Assembly: GCA_947457075.1 (NCBI GenBank)
Contig: CANGUG010000016.1
Location: 1-53,238 of the forward strand
Length of the DNA: 53,238 bases
Source: Bacteroidota bacterium
GTDB lineage: Bacteria > Bacteroidota > Bacteroidia > Chitinophagales > Chitinophagaceae
Reading direction: 5' to 3'
Part shown: piece after piece, positions 28,577 through 37,707 of the stretch
Layout: each line of letters opens with the position of its first letter
Position numbering within the stretch: the stretch's first letter is position 1
Notes under the pieces: model-generated
Databases searched by the model: none
Told to the model about the DNA's origin: nothing
What the model saw: only the letters and a program-made list of their open reading frames with translations
Translations under genes and position numbers: made by a program

Positions 28577-29437
28577 TTATTTTTTTAATCCTCTTAGGTA
28601 TTCCCCATACCCACTTTTGGCATATTTATCAGCCAAAACAAGCAGTTGGGCCTTGTCAATGAAGCCCATGCGGTAGGCAACCTCTTCAATACAGCCTATT
28701 TTTTGGCTTTGACGTTTCTCAATTACACGCACAAACTCGCAAGCATCTGCCAAGGATTCAAAGGTGCCCGTATCCAACCAGGCGGTTCCGCGGTTCATGA
28801 TACCCACTTGTAATTGGTTACGCTCTAGGTACACTTTGTTAACGTCGGTAATTTCATATTCTCCTCTTGGTGAGGCGGGGATATTTTTAGCAATTTCTAC
28901 CACTTGATTATCATAAAAATACAAGCCTGGGACAGCGTAATTGGATTTTGGCGCTTTTGGTTTTTCTTCCAATGAAATGGCATTGTTGTTTGCATCAAAC
29001 TCCACTACTCCATAACGTTCAGGATCATTCACCTCATAGGCAAATACCGCAGCTCCTTCCAAATCATTAAAGGATTGAACTAATTTACTAAATCCTGCTC
29101 CGTAAAAAATATTATCCCCTAATACCAACGACACTTTATCTTTTCCAATAAAATCTGCCCCAATTACAAATGCTTGGGCTAAACCATTGGGTACTGCTTG
29201 CACTGCATAACTAAATTTGCAACCAATTTCAGACCCGTCTCCCAATAACCGTTTAAACTGATCATTGTCCTCAGGGGTCGTGATAATTAATACTTCCTTA
29301 ATCCCTGCCAACATCAATACGGACAATGGATAATAAATCATGGGCTTATCATAAATAGGCATCAATTGCTTACTAATCCCTTTGGTAATAGGGTACAATC
29401 TTGTACCTGATCCCCCTGCTAATATAATTCCCTTCAT
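28577..29437 (-). CDS. rmlA: Glucose-1-phosphate thymidylyltransferase
   Basis: A protein of 286 residues that makes dTDP-glucose from glucose-1-phosphate and dTTP. The pyrophosphorylase signature [20 protein letters not shown] is at residues 8-27, followed by [16 protein letters not shown]. Length matches RmlA. It is third in a B-C-A order, separated from rmlC by 122 nt with no gene. Its product feeds rmlB in dTDP-sugar synthesis for surface polysaccharide. Confidence 0.95.
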   Translation of the reverse strand: MKGIILAGGSGTRLYPITKGISKQLMPIYDKPMIYYPLSVLMLAGIKEVLIITTPEDNDQFKRLLGDGSEIGCKFSYAVQAVPNGLAQAFVIGADFIGKDKVSLVLGDNIFYGAGFSKLVQSFNDLEGAAVFAYEVNDPERYGVVEFDANNNAISLEEKPKAPKSNYAVPGLYFYDNQVVEIAKNIPASPRGEYEITDVNKVYLERNQLQVGIMNRGTAWLDTGTFESLADACEFVRVIEKRQSQKIGCIEEVAYRMGFIDKAQLLVLADKYAKSGYGEYLRGLKK

Positions 29438-29439
29438 AT

Positions 29440-29513
29440 CCTAATCATTTATTTCTTGTTTGTGTTATGGGATTTGCATCTCATATACCTAATAATTTAT
29501 TTTTTGTTTGTGT
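29440..29513. repeat. Imperfect 26-bp direct repeat between rmlA and rmlC
   Basis: CCTAATCATTTATTTCTTGT followed by TTGTGT at 29440-29465 recurs at 29488-29513 with two mismatches, 48 bp apart. It lies in the only sizeable gap of the rml operon. No function can be read from it. Confidence 0.5.
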
Positions 29514-29559
29514 ATATGTTTTCGCACTTCGTGCTCAAATCATGCACCTAATTTTATTT

Positions 29560-30111
29560 TTATAGTGTTGCAGCATATTCCGCAAAGCTTCCCAATGTTT
29601 TATCTTTTTCCGAAAAAATCAATTCATCAACCGGAAGCTTCCAATCAATATTTAAGTCCTTGTCATTGTACATAATACCTACTTCATTGCCAGGCGCATA
29701 AAATTTATCCACCTTATAAAAGAAAGTAGCCGATTCACTCAATACTACAAATCCGTGCGCAAATCCTGCAGGTACAAAAAACTGCTTATGATTATCCTCG
29801 GTTAATTCAATTGCAAAATGTTGTCCAAAACTAGGAGAACCTTTTCTTAAATCCACAGCCACATCCAATACCGAACCAGCAATCACCCTTACTAATTTGG
29901 CTTGTGCACTAGCTCCTCTTTGCATATGCAGGCCCCTTAAAACTCCTTTGGTCGATTTAGATTGATTGTCCTGCACAAATACAATATCTAATCCTGTTTC
30001 AGCATTAAAATCTCTTTGGTTAAAGGTTTCAATAAAATAACCTCTTGCATCTCCATTCACTTTTTCGTGAACGATAAAACAATCTTGTAATGGCGTCTGT
30101 TCTATTCTCAT
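29560..30111 (-). CDS. rmlC: dTDP-4-dehydrorhamnose 3,5-epimerase
   Basis: A cupin-fold protein of 183 residues. It has the RGYFIETFNQRDF segment (about 23-35), the catalytic-histidine motif LRGLHMQRG (about 58-66) and VPAGFAHGFVVLSE (about 116-129). It epimerises the 4-keto sugar made by RmlB. The ATG shares one base with the rmlB stop (TAATG), so the two are translationally coupled. Confidence 0.95.
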   Translation of the reverse strand: MRIEQTPLQDCFIVHEKVNGDARGYFIETFNQRDFNAETGLDIVFVQDNQSKSTKGVLRGLHMQRGASAQAKLVRVIAGSVLDVAVDLRKGSPSFGQHFAIELTEDNHKQFFVPAGFAHGFVVLSESATFFYKVDKFYAPGNEVGIMYNDKDLNIDWKLPVDELIFSEKDKTLGSFAEYAATL

Positions 30112-31205
30112 TATCTATTCGTATACATATCGTTATAGTAAGCTTGATAAGCACCACTGGTTACATTTTCCAACCAAGCAGTGTTTTGCAAATACCAATC
30201 AATAGTAGCTGCTAGGCCTTGTTCAAAAGTAACCGAAGGACTCCAACCTAATTCCTTATTTAATTTTGTGGCATCAATAGCGTATCTACGGTCATGCCCC
30301 GGACGGTCTTTCACATAAGTGATTAAGCCTTCGCTCTCTCCTTTCGCACGTCCCAATTTCTCATCCATTTGTGCGCACAATAATTTCACCAAGTCAATAT
30401 TAGTCCATTCATTGAAGCCACCAATATTATACGTGTCGCCTTTTTTACCCTCATGGAATATTAAATCAATCGCACGGGCATGGTCAATCACATACAACCA
30501 GTCACGGGTGTACAAGCCATCCCCATAAACTGGTAAAGCTTTTTTATTGATAATATTATGAATAAATAAAGGAATTAATTTTTCAGGAAAATGGTTAGGC
30601 CCGTAGTTATTTGAACAGTTAGACACTACAATGGGTAAGTGATACGTTTCACCATAAGCCCGCACAAAATGATCACTCGCTGCTTTACTCGCCGAGTAAG
30701 GTGAGTTAGGATCATAAGGAGTAGTTTCCATAAACAAGCCTTCCTTGCCTAAGCTACCATACACTTCATCGGTTGAGATATGATAAAACAAATGATCTCT
30801 TTTTTTATCCCAGGTACCATCATGTGCATTTTCATAACTTAAATCCCCCTTCCAAAATTCCTTGGCCGTATTTAATAAATTAACAGTGCCAATTACATTC
30901 GTATATACAAAGTCCAAAGGGGAAACAATCGACCTATCCACATGCGACTCCGCCGCTAAATGAATCACGTCTGTTATTTGGTGTTTTTGAAAAATTTCCT
31001 TCAATGTATCCGCCTCTAAAATATTGGCTTTTACAAAATGATAGTTAGGTAATGATTCAATATCCTTTAAATTTTCCAAGTTGCCCGCATAAGTCAAGGC
31101 ATCTAAATTAAAGATTTGATACTCAGGATACTTGGTCACCATTAATCGCACCACATGCGATCCAATAAATCCTGCTCCGCCGGTAATTAATATATTTTTT
31201 TGCAT
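30111..31205 (-). CDS. rmlB: dTDP-glucose 4,6-dehydratase
   Basis: A short-chain dehydrogenase-type protein of 364 residues. The NAD site ILITGGAGFIGSHVVRL is at residues 5-21, the HISTDEVYG motif at about 142-150 and the catalytic YSASKAASDH at about 171-180. It converts dTDP-glucose to the 4-keto-6-deoxy sugar. It is the first gene of the rml operon. No rmlD reductase follows, so the final sugar is not certain. Confidence 0.95.
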   Translation of the reverse strand: MQKNILITGGAGFIGSHVVRLMVTKYPEYQIFNLDALTYAGNLENLKDIESLPNYHFVKANILEADTLKEIFQKHQITDVIHLAAESHVDRSIVSPLDFVYTNVIGTVNLLNTAKEFWKGDLSYENAHDGTWDKKRDHLFYHISTDEVYGSLGKEGLFMETTPYDPNSPYSASKAASDHFVRAYGETYHLPIVVSNCSNNYGPNHFPEKLIPLFIHNIINKKALPVYGDGLYTRDWLYVIDHARAIDLIFHEGKKGDTYNIGGFNEWTNIDLVKLLCAQMDEKLGRAKGESEGLITYVKDRPGHDRRYAIDATKLNKELGWSPSVTFEQGLAATIDWYLQNTAWLENVTSGAYQAYYNDMYTNR

Positions 31206-31221
31206 CTGAATTTGTATCTTA

Positions 31222-31229
31222 CAAAGATA
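31222..31229 (-). promoter_or_regulatory. Candidate -7 element TATCTTTG for rmlB
   Basis: TATCTTTG on the minus strand fits TAnnTTTG and lies about 17 bp before the rmlB ATG, which would give a very short leader. No TTG-type -33 box is evident. Confidence 0.4.
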
Positions 31230-31276
31230 TTATTTTGGCCATATATATAAAGAAGTAATTTATAATAATAACAGCT

Positions 31277-32431
31277 ATGAGTCAGCAAAGATACTATTCC
31301 CTAGACGTTTTCAGGGGCGCCACCGTGGCACTGATGATTCTTGTGAATAATCCCGGCAATTGGGGGCATATTTTTAGCCCATTGGAGCATGCTAGCTGGC
31401 ATGGTTGTACCCCCACCGACTTGGTTTTTCCCTTCTTTTTATTTGCTGTGGGAAACGCTATGTCCTTTGTGATGCCTAAATTCCATCTAGGAACCGCATC
31501 TCAGTTTTGGAAAAAAGTAATTAAAAGAACCTTGCTCATTTTTGCCATTGGCCTATTCTTAAACTGGAGTCCCTTTGTTAAATGGTCGGATAATGTGTTA
31601 ATTTTTAAAGTATGGGACAATGTGCGGATTTTAGGCGTGTTACAAAGAATTGCAATTTGTTATTTTTTCGCTTCCATTATTGTGTATTACGGAAAATCGC
31701 GTGTGGCACTTTATATTGGCATGCTTATTTTAATCATGTATTGGGCATTGAATTTAGCCCTAGGTGCTCCAGGACATCCCTTTAGTTTATCAGGATTTTT
31801 TGGCAATGCCATTGATCAATCCTTATTAGGGGTATCCCATATTTATAAAGGTGAAGGCATCCCATTTGACCCAGAGGGTTTAGTAAGTTCCATCCCAGCC
31901 ATTGTTCAAATTATATTAGGCTATTTAGTAGGTGAATACATACAATTAAAAGGAAAAAATTTCGAAATGCTTTCTCAGCTATTATTAACAGGTATTGTTT
32001 TTGTAGTTGCAGGATACATTTGGGATTTTAGTTTCCCAATAAATAAAAAAATATGGTCAAGTAGTTATGTAATTTATACCACAGGTCTGTCCATGCTTAC
32101 CTTAGGCATTTTTATTTATTTATTAGAATTTAAAGAAGCGAAAGGAAGATGGAGCCAGTTTTTTGACGTATTTGGAAAAAACCCATTGTTCATATTTGTA
32201 CTTAGTGGATTTTTACCCCGCGTTTTGGCATTAATGAGATGGGTAGATCATACCGATGAAAAAGGGCAACCCGTATATACTTCAGCACTTCCTTGGTTTT
32301 ATGAACATGTTTGCAAAAACATTGCTACAGATTTAAGAGTAGGCTCATTGGTGTATGCTGTGTGCTTTATTTTTTTGATGGCATCATTTGCTTATTTTTT
32401 AGACAAGCGAAAAATTTACATCAAAGTATAA
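31277..32431 (+). CDS. HGSNAT/NagX-like membrane acyltransferase (DUF5009-type)
   Basis: A protein of 384 residues with about ten membrane segments. The N-terminus LDVFRGATVALMILVNNPG (9-27) and the motif EHASWHGCTPTDLVFPFFLF (37-56, with His38) match bacterial relatives of heparan-alpha-glucosaminide N-acetyltransferase. In that family a membrane His carries acetyl from acetyl-CoA to an amino sugar across the membrane. It is divergent from rmlB and convergent with the MurU-like gene, so the neighbourhood is rich in sugar metabolism. The substrate is unknown. Confidence 0.8.
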   Translation: MSQQRYYSLDVFRGATVALMILVNNPGNWGHIFSPLEHASWHGCTPTDLVFPFFLFAVGNAMSFVMPKFHLGTASQFWKKVIKRTLLIFAIGLFLNWSPFVKWSDNVLIFKVWDNVRILGVLQRIAICYFFASIIVYYGKSRVALYIGMLILIMYWALNLALGAPGHPFSLSGFFGNAIDQSLLGVSHIYKGEGIPFDPEGLVSSIPAIVQIILGYLVGEYIQLKGKNFEMLSQLLLTGIVFVVAGYIWDFSFPINKKIWSSSYVIYTTGLSMLTLGIFIYLLEFKEAKGRWSQFFDVFGKNPLFIFVLSGFLPRVLALMRWVDHTDEKGQPVYTSALPWFYEHVCKNIATDLRVGSLVYAVCFIFLMASFAYFLDKRKIYIKV

Positions 32432-32507
32432 TGTATTACAATCACTTAGTGTAAAGTAGAGTGAATGGCATGAATAGAAAGCGATTCGTACTGCTGGCAC
32501 ATGCCAA

Positions 32508-33251
32508 CTATTTAAATATTGTTGCTGCTTTTTCCAAACTTTCCGGCTTACCTACATCCAGTAAAATGCCTTCGCTATGGTCATAATAATAAATTGCATA
32601 GTGTTGTGCTAATTGTAAATAAGCATCAATTAAAGAAAATTTACCCTGCAATGTTAGAGCTTGTAAAAAAGAAGCATGAACTATTTGTATTCCACTAAAG
32701 GCCTTTGGTACCGCCGTATTGGGGTCTCTTAATGGCAGGGTCCACTTTTCCTCGCCAGTAGTATTGTTTTTCCAACCGCATAAGGTCCCAGCTTGATTAA
32801 ATATTAAGTTTCTACTTGAATCTCGATTGGTCACCGCCAAGGTTGCGACTAAATCACCTTCCGCTTTTTGTGCAAATAACGCATCGGCAGCCATCATTTT
32901 ATGCAAATCCAAATTGGTTAATATATCTGCATTCATTACCAACCAGCGCTCCTCCCCTTCAAAATAATTTGCCGCGCGCAACAATCCACCACCGGTTTCC
33001 AATACTTCATTGGATTCGTCCGAAATAGTAATCCGCGCACCCCATCCGTTATTGGCTTGTACTGCATCAATAATTTGATCGGCGAAATGATGCACATTGA
33101 TAATGATATCCGTAATTCCATAAGTGAGCAAATACTCCACATTGCGTTGTAGTAAACTTTTCCCATTCACCATGGCCAAAGCCTTTGGATGATGATCCGT
33201 AAAAGGTTTTAACCTAGTTCCTAATCCAGCAGCCAAAATCATTGCTCTCAT
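32508..33251 (-). CDS. MurU-like sugar-1-phosphate nucleotidyltransferase
   Basis: A protein of 247 residues. The N-terminal nucleotide-binding signature ILAAGLGTRLKPFTDHHPK lies at residues 5-23, VMNADILTNLD (about 102-112) supplies the metal-binding aspartate, and LLDVGKPESLEKA closes the protein. The short length fits MurU, which makes UDP-MurNAc from MurNAc-1-phosphate. Mannose-1-phosphate guanylyltransferase-like activity is an alternative. The operon partner 6 nt upstream is an AmgK-like kinase, which supports a cell-wall recycling role. Confidence 0.8.
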   Translation of the reverse strand: MRAMILAAGLGTRLKPFTDHHPKALAMVNGKSLLQRNVEYLLTYGITDIIINVHHFADQIIDAVQANNGWGARITISDESNEVLETGGGLLRAANYFEGEERWLVMNADILTNLDLHKMMAADALFAQKAEGDLVATLAVTNRDSSRNLIFNQAGTLCGWKNNTTGEEKWTLPLRDPNTAVPKAFSGIQIVHASFLQALTLQGKFSLIDAYLQLAQHYAIYYYDHSEGILLDVGKPESLEKAATIFK

Positions 33252-33257
33252 AAAAAA

Positions 33258-34697
33258 CTATTTTACCCAATTATTTTTATTAGTATGCGCTAACACTACG
33301 TTTACTTTATACTTGTTTTTTAAATGCCTTGCAGTTTGTTCGGCAGCAAATACACTTCGATGCTGCCCACCTGTACAACCAAAATTTATTTGCAGAGATT
33401 CAAAATCTCTTGATAAATAATTTTCAACTGTAATGTCAATTAAATCCCAAACACTATTTAAAAAAGTATTCATTTTAGTACGTTGTTCTAAAAAATCTTG
33501 TACTGGCTTATCCTGTCCGGATAATTTTTTATACTCATCAAACCTGCCTGGATTTAAAATTCCACGCATGTCAAAAATAAATCCACCTCCATTTTCTGAA
33601 CTATCCGAAGGCAGCCCTTTTTTGTAACTAAAACTATTAATGGTAATAACCAATGGGGTGGCTTCTGTGGCTGTAGGAGGATTAAATCTTGCCATCACCT
33701 CCTCCGAAACCATCCAATTTAAAATACCCGCAAACACAGGCGTCTCCTTGTCAATAGGAGAAATGGATAAAAAGTTTTTCAAATTATTTAGGCCCAAAGG
33801 AATACTTCTTAAAAAATGTGCTTTACGTTCAAATAATCCTCTAAATCCATATGCGCCTAACACTTGCAACAACCTAATTAAAACAAATCCATTATACTGT
33901 TTGTGAAACTGTTCTATTGAAATGGGTGTTGGTAATATTTTTTGCACTTCCTCCACATAATATGCCAATAATTTTTCCTTCCACTCATTGGGTAACTCTG
34001 CTTTCGCTTGCCATAATAAGGAAGCCACATCATAGGAAAGTCCGCCTTGCATTCCACCTTGAAAATCTATAAAATAAACTTCCTCGTTGTTGACTATAAT
34101 ATTTCTACTTTGAAAATCACGGAATAAAAAATGATTTAATTCTTTGCTCGCTAATTTTTCACTCAACAACTCAAATTCATCAATCAATGCTTGTTTATCG
34201 TAGGGGTATTGAAGGGTATCTAAAAAGTAATACTTATAATAAAGCAAGTCAGTTAAAATTGAATGCTTGCCAAATTCTTTTGAAGTTAAACATTGGCCAT
34301 AATCCAAACCCTTTCCACCATTCACTTGTAGGTTTGCCAACGCTTTTAAACTTTTTTGAAACAAAGAAAACACTTTCTCTGTTTTACCTTCTTTCTCCAA
34401 TACTTCCAATAAAGAAACATTTCCTAAATCGGCTTGAATGTAAATGGACTTGTCCTCACTCACCGCCAATACTTTAGGTACTGGTAAATTTTTGCTTGCA
34501 AAATGAGTAGCAAAGTACATGAAGGTATCATTCTCTTTAATATTCAAACTATAAGTAGCAATCCATGATTGATTCCCTTGTACAATTCTAAAATACATAC
34601 GATCCCCACCACTTTGAGGAATTTTTTGTAGCTCATCCCATTCAATGGGATGTATTGATTTGTATAACTTTTTTATATCTGCGATTATGCTATCCAT
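33258..34697 (-). CDS. AmgK-like amino-sugar kinase fused to RapZ C-terminal domain
   Basis: A fusion of 479 residues. Residues 1-335 resemble the phosphotransferase family of AmgK, the anomeric kinase for MurNAc/GlcNAc: SGGDRMYFRI (29-38), the catalytic loop LFRDFQSRNI (191-200) and the metal-binding DFQGG (211-215). Residues 348-479 match the RapZ C-terminal domain: FSYKKGLP (356-363), FDMRGILNPGRF (375-386) and FGCTGGQHRSV (439-449). In Escherichia coli that domain senses glucosamine-6-phosphate. The RapZ N-terminal ATPase half is missing and replaced by the kinase. The MurU-like gene follows after 6 nt. I infer a recycling enzyme with an attached amino-sugar sensor. Confidence 0.85.
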   Translation of the reverse strand: MDSIIADIKKLYKSIHPIEWDELQKIPQSGGDRMYFRIVQGNQSWIATYSLNIKENDTFMYFATHFASKNLPVPKVLAVSEDKSIYIQADLGNVSLLEVLEKEGKTEKVFSLFQKSLKALANLQVNGGKGLDYGQCLTSKEFGKHSILTDLLYYKYYFLDTLQYPYDKQALIDEFELLSEKLASKELNHFLFRDFQSRNIIVNNEEVYFIDFQGGMQGGLSYDVASLLWQAKAELPNEWKEKLLAYYVEEVQKILPTPISIEQFHKQYNGFVLIRLLQVLGAYGFRGLFERKAHFLRSIPLGLNNLKNFLSISPIDKETPVFAGILNWMVSEEVMARFNPPTATEATPLVITINSFSYKKGLPSDSSENGGGFIFDMRGILNPGRFDEYKKLSGQDKPVQDFLEQRTKMNTFLNSVWDLIDITVENYLSRDFESLQINFGCTGGQHRSVFAAEQTARHLKNKYKVNVVLAHTNKNNWVK

Positions 34698-34797
34698 TGT
34701 TAGTATTGAAGGGAGTTAATGGGCTTAAAAGTAATTAATAAACTGTTATGTTTTCAAAAATGAGAAAAAGTGGTAAATTCAAGCAAAAAAATCAGCT

Positions 34798-37593
34798 ATG
34801 TATCAATTTTTAAAAGGACTTTGTTTAACTTTTTTTGTTTCCATTTTAGCCATTAGTTCCTTTGCGCAAACCCAAAAAATTTCGGGTACCGTATCGGATG
34901 ACAAGGGAACCGCCTTGGAAGGTGTAACGGTAAAAGCAACAAAAAGTAAATCAGTAGTCACTACCGACAAATCAGGTAATTTTTCGATTAATGCAAATAT
35001 TGGAGAAGTATTGGAATTTAGTTCGGTGGGCTTTGAGAACAAAAGAGCCACTGCAAATACAGCAAATTTAAAAATTGTACTTAATGCTGCTACAAACGAT
35101 TTACAAGAGGTAATTTTAGTGGGTAGTCGTGGAAATGGGCGTGTTAAAACTGAATCTTCTGTCCCAGTTGATGTGATTAAACTTTCAGACGTAGGTATGA
35201 ATACGGCTAGAATGGACCTAACCTCCACTTTAAATTTTGTGGCACCTTCTTTTAACTACAATAAACAATCGGGATCGGATGGAGCTGACCATATTGACAT
35301 TGGTACACTTAGAGGACTTGGACCTGATCAAACCCTTGTATTAATAAATGGAAAAAGAAGACATAGTACCGCTTTTGTAGGCTTATTTGGTACAAGAGGA
35401 CGTGGTAACTCAGGCGTTGACTTAAATGGATTCCCACAATCTTCCGTAGATAGAATTGAAATTTTACGTGATGGTGCTTCTGCACAATACGGATCAGATG
35501 CCATTGCGGGTGTAATGAATATTGTTCTTAAGAAAAATACAGGTGAGTGGAATATTACCACTGGTATGGCTGGTTATTATGACAAAAAATTTAATACTTA
35601 TCAATTTAAAGACCAAAAGGAGTATTTAACTTCTGGTCCCATTGACGGTATTACAAAATCTGTTTCATTGAATCGTGGTTTTGATTTAGGGAACAAAGGC
35701 GGGTTCTTAAATTTATCATTTGATTTATTAGATCAGGGAAAAACATTCCGTCAAGCGGCTAGTAACGATATTACCAAACCCGACGGATTACCTACTAATA
35801 CTTGGAGACGCGGATTTGGAGACGCTTCCATGCAATCGATAGGGGCAATGTTAAATATGGAATTACCCATCAACGACAATATTAAATTGTATGCTTTTGG
35901 TTCCATGAACTCTAAAAATTCTGACGCTTATGCCTACTCTAGAAACTGGTCAGCTAAACCCAGCCGTTTCCCAGTGACAGCGCGTGGTGGTTTAATATTT
36001 GACCCAAGCATTATGTTTGCAACCGGATCAGGTGATACCACTTACAACCCTCGTATTCAAACAAAAATTAGCGACTTTGCATTTACAGGTGGCTTGAGCG
36101 GGAAAACAAAAAATGGTTGGGATTTTGACTTAAGTAATAGCACCGGATACAATAACTTCCACTACTTTGGAGCTGGTACTTACAATGCGTCGAACATTAG
36201 TAATATTGCACAGACAAATTTTGACGATGGTGGATTTAATTTTTTACAAAACACTTCCAATATTGACTTTTCCAAACAATTTGGCAAAGTAAATCAAGGA
36301 GGAATAAAGCTAGCTTATGGGGGTGAATTGAGATTCGAAGAATACAAAATTTTCGAAGGCGAATTAGCATCCTATAACGCATATCCAAATAGTTTTGGAT
36401 TACAGCAAGCTCCTGGGGCACAAGGCTTTCCTGGTTTTAGTCCTGCCGACAAAGTAAAAGCACAGCGTTGGGTGAGTGGTGCTTATGGCGATGTTGAATA
36501 CACACCAAATAACTTATTATTATTAACGGCTGCTGTGCGTTTTGAAAACTATTCAGACTTTGGTTCAGTAGCTACCTACAAAACCTCCTTCCGTTATAAA
36601 GTAACAAATAATTTTAACTTTAGAGGATCGGCAAGCACTGGATACCGCGCACCTTCTCTTCAACAAAAATATTTCAGTAATACTTTAACCTCCTTCTCAG
36701 GCGGTGAATTAGTTCAATCAAGAATTGCAAACAATAACGATGCCTTAACTAAGTTAGCAGGTATCCCCTCCTTAAAACAAGAAACTTCCGTAAACACCAG
36801 TTTAGGGTTTTCTTGGAAACCAACAAATGGACTTACTTTCACAGTAGATGGATACAGCATTAAAATGAAAGACCGCGTTGTGTTGTCAGGTTTATTTAGT
36901 GCATCCGATGCAAGTTTACCTGCTGCACTTACCAATCAACTCAACACACTTGGTGTAGCTACTGCTCAATTTTTTGCCAATGCAGTGAATACAACCAATA
37001 CAGGAGTTGACATTGTAGCTGATTATCAAAAGAAAATTTCTAACAAAGAAAAATTCAAATTTTTATTTGTAGCTAACTTCCAAGGAATTACTATTGACGA
37101 TGTTCACGTTCCTAGTGCATTAAATACAAATGAATATAACGCCAACACTTTCTTTAATGATCGTGAAAAATATTTCTTAAAAGCTTCTGCTCCGAAATCT
37201 AAATTCTCTACTAGTTTTGATTATACAAAAAACAAAATTAGCCTTGGTGCAAGAGTTACCTATTTTGGAGATGTTACCTTAACTGGATTTGGTATAAATG
37301 GAGATGGTATTAATCCTCAGGTTCCTTCTGACGCAGACGAGAACATTTTGCTTCCTGAACTTTTCCACTACAGTGGCAAGTTCACTACCGATTTATATAT
37401 GAATGTTCAAATGTCCAAGGGTGCTTCCTTGGTAATTGGCGCAGACAATATTTTCAATGTTCATCCAGACTTCGCTGTTAATCCACAAGCTAAATGGTGG
37501 GCAGGTGATAATGAAACGGGTGGTCCTTGGGATGGCGTACAAATGGGCTACAATGGTTTAAGATTATTTACCAAACTGTCTATTAGGTTTTAA
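34798..37593 (+). CDS. TonB-dependent outer-membrane receptor
   Basis: A protein of 931 residues. Residues 1-23 are a signal peptide (ending ISSFAQ). Residues 27-105 are a carboxypeptidase-regulatory-like domain (KISGTVSDDKGTALEGVTVKA). The plug domain (about 115-250) has SVDRIEILRDGASAQYGSDA, and the remainder is a 22-strand-type barrel ending in LFTKLSIRF. It imports a ligand that cannot be named from sequence. No SusD partner follows, so it is not a typical polysaccharide-utilisation receptor. It is a single gene with its own terminator. Confidence 0.92.
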   Translation: MYQFLKGLCLTFFVSILAISSFAQTQKISGTVSDDKGTALEGVTVKATKSKSVVTTDKSGNFSINANIGEVLEFSSVGFENKRATANTANLKIVLNAATNDLQEVILVGSRGNGRVKTESSVPVDVIKLSDVGMNTARMDLTSTLNFVAPSFNYNKQSGSDGADHIDIGTLRGLGPDQTLVLINGKRRHSTAFVGLFGTRGRGNSGVDLNGFPQSSVDRIEILRDGASAQYGSDAIAGVMNIVLKKNTGEWNITTGMAGYYDKKFNTYQFKDQKEYLTSGPIDGITKSVSLNRGFDLGNKGGFLNLSFDLLDQGKTFRQAASNDITKPDGLPTNTWRRGFGDASMQSIGAMLNMELPINDNIKLYAFGSMNSKNSDAYAYSRNWSAKPSRFPVTARGGLIFDPSIMFATGSGDTTYNPRIQTKISDFAFTGGLSGKTKNGWDFDLSNSTGYNNFHYFGAGTYNASNISNIAQTNFDDGGFNFLQNTSNIDFSKQFGKVNQGGIKLAYGGELRFEEYKIFEGELASYNAYPNSFGLQQAPGAQGFPGFSPADKVKAQRWVSGAYGDVEYTPNNLLLLTAAVRFENYSDFGSVATYKTSFRYKVTNNFNFRGSASTGYRAPSLQQKYFSNTLTSFSGGELVQSRIANNNDALTKLAGIPSLKQETSVNTSLGFSWKPTNGLTFTVDGYSIKMKDRVVLSGLFSASDASLPAALTNQLNTLGVATAQFFANAVNTTNTGVDIVADYQKKISNKEKFKFLFVANFQGITIDDVHVPSALNTNEYNANTFFNDREKYFLKASAPKSKFSTSFDYTKNKISLGARVTYFGDVTLTGFGINGDGINPQVPSDADENILLPELFHYSGKFTTDLYMNVQMSKGASLVIGADNIFNVHPDFAVNPQAKWWAGDNETGGPWDGVQMGYNGLRLFTKLSIRF

Positions 37594-37618
37594 TCCATAA
37601 CAGTTTCTAAAATTGATC

Positions 37619-37655
37619 TATCAAAAAGGTCCAGCAATGCTGGACCTTTTTGATA
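37619..37655. terminator. Strong bidirectional terminator hairpin
   Basis: A perfect 17-bp stem (37619-37635 with 37639-37655) with loop AAT includes AAAAAGGTCCAGC and its complement, giving runs of A and T on either side so that it works in both directions. It sits 26 nt after the TonB receptor stop and before the 3' end of the convergent Rieske gene. Confidence 0.9.
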
Positions 37656-37707
37656 TGTTTAGCTCCCTCCCCTTATTCTTAACAATTAGGGGACAGAATT
37701 ACAACTA

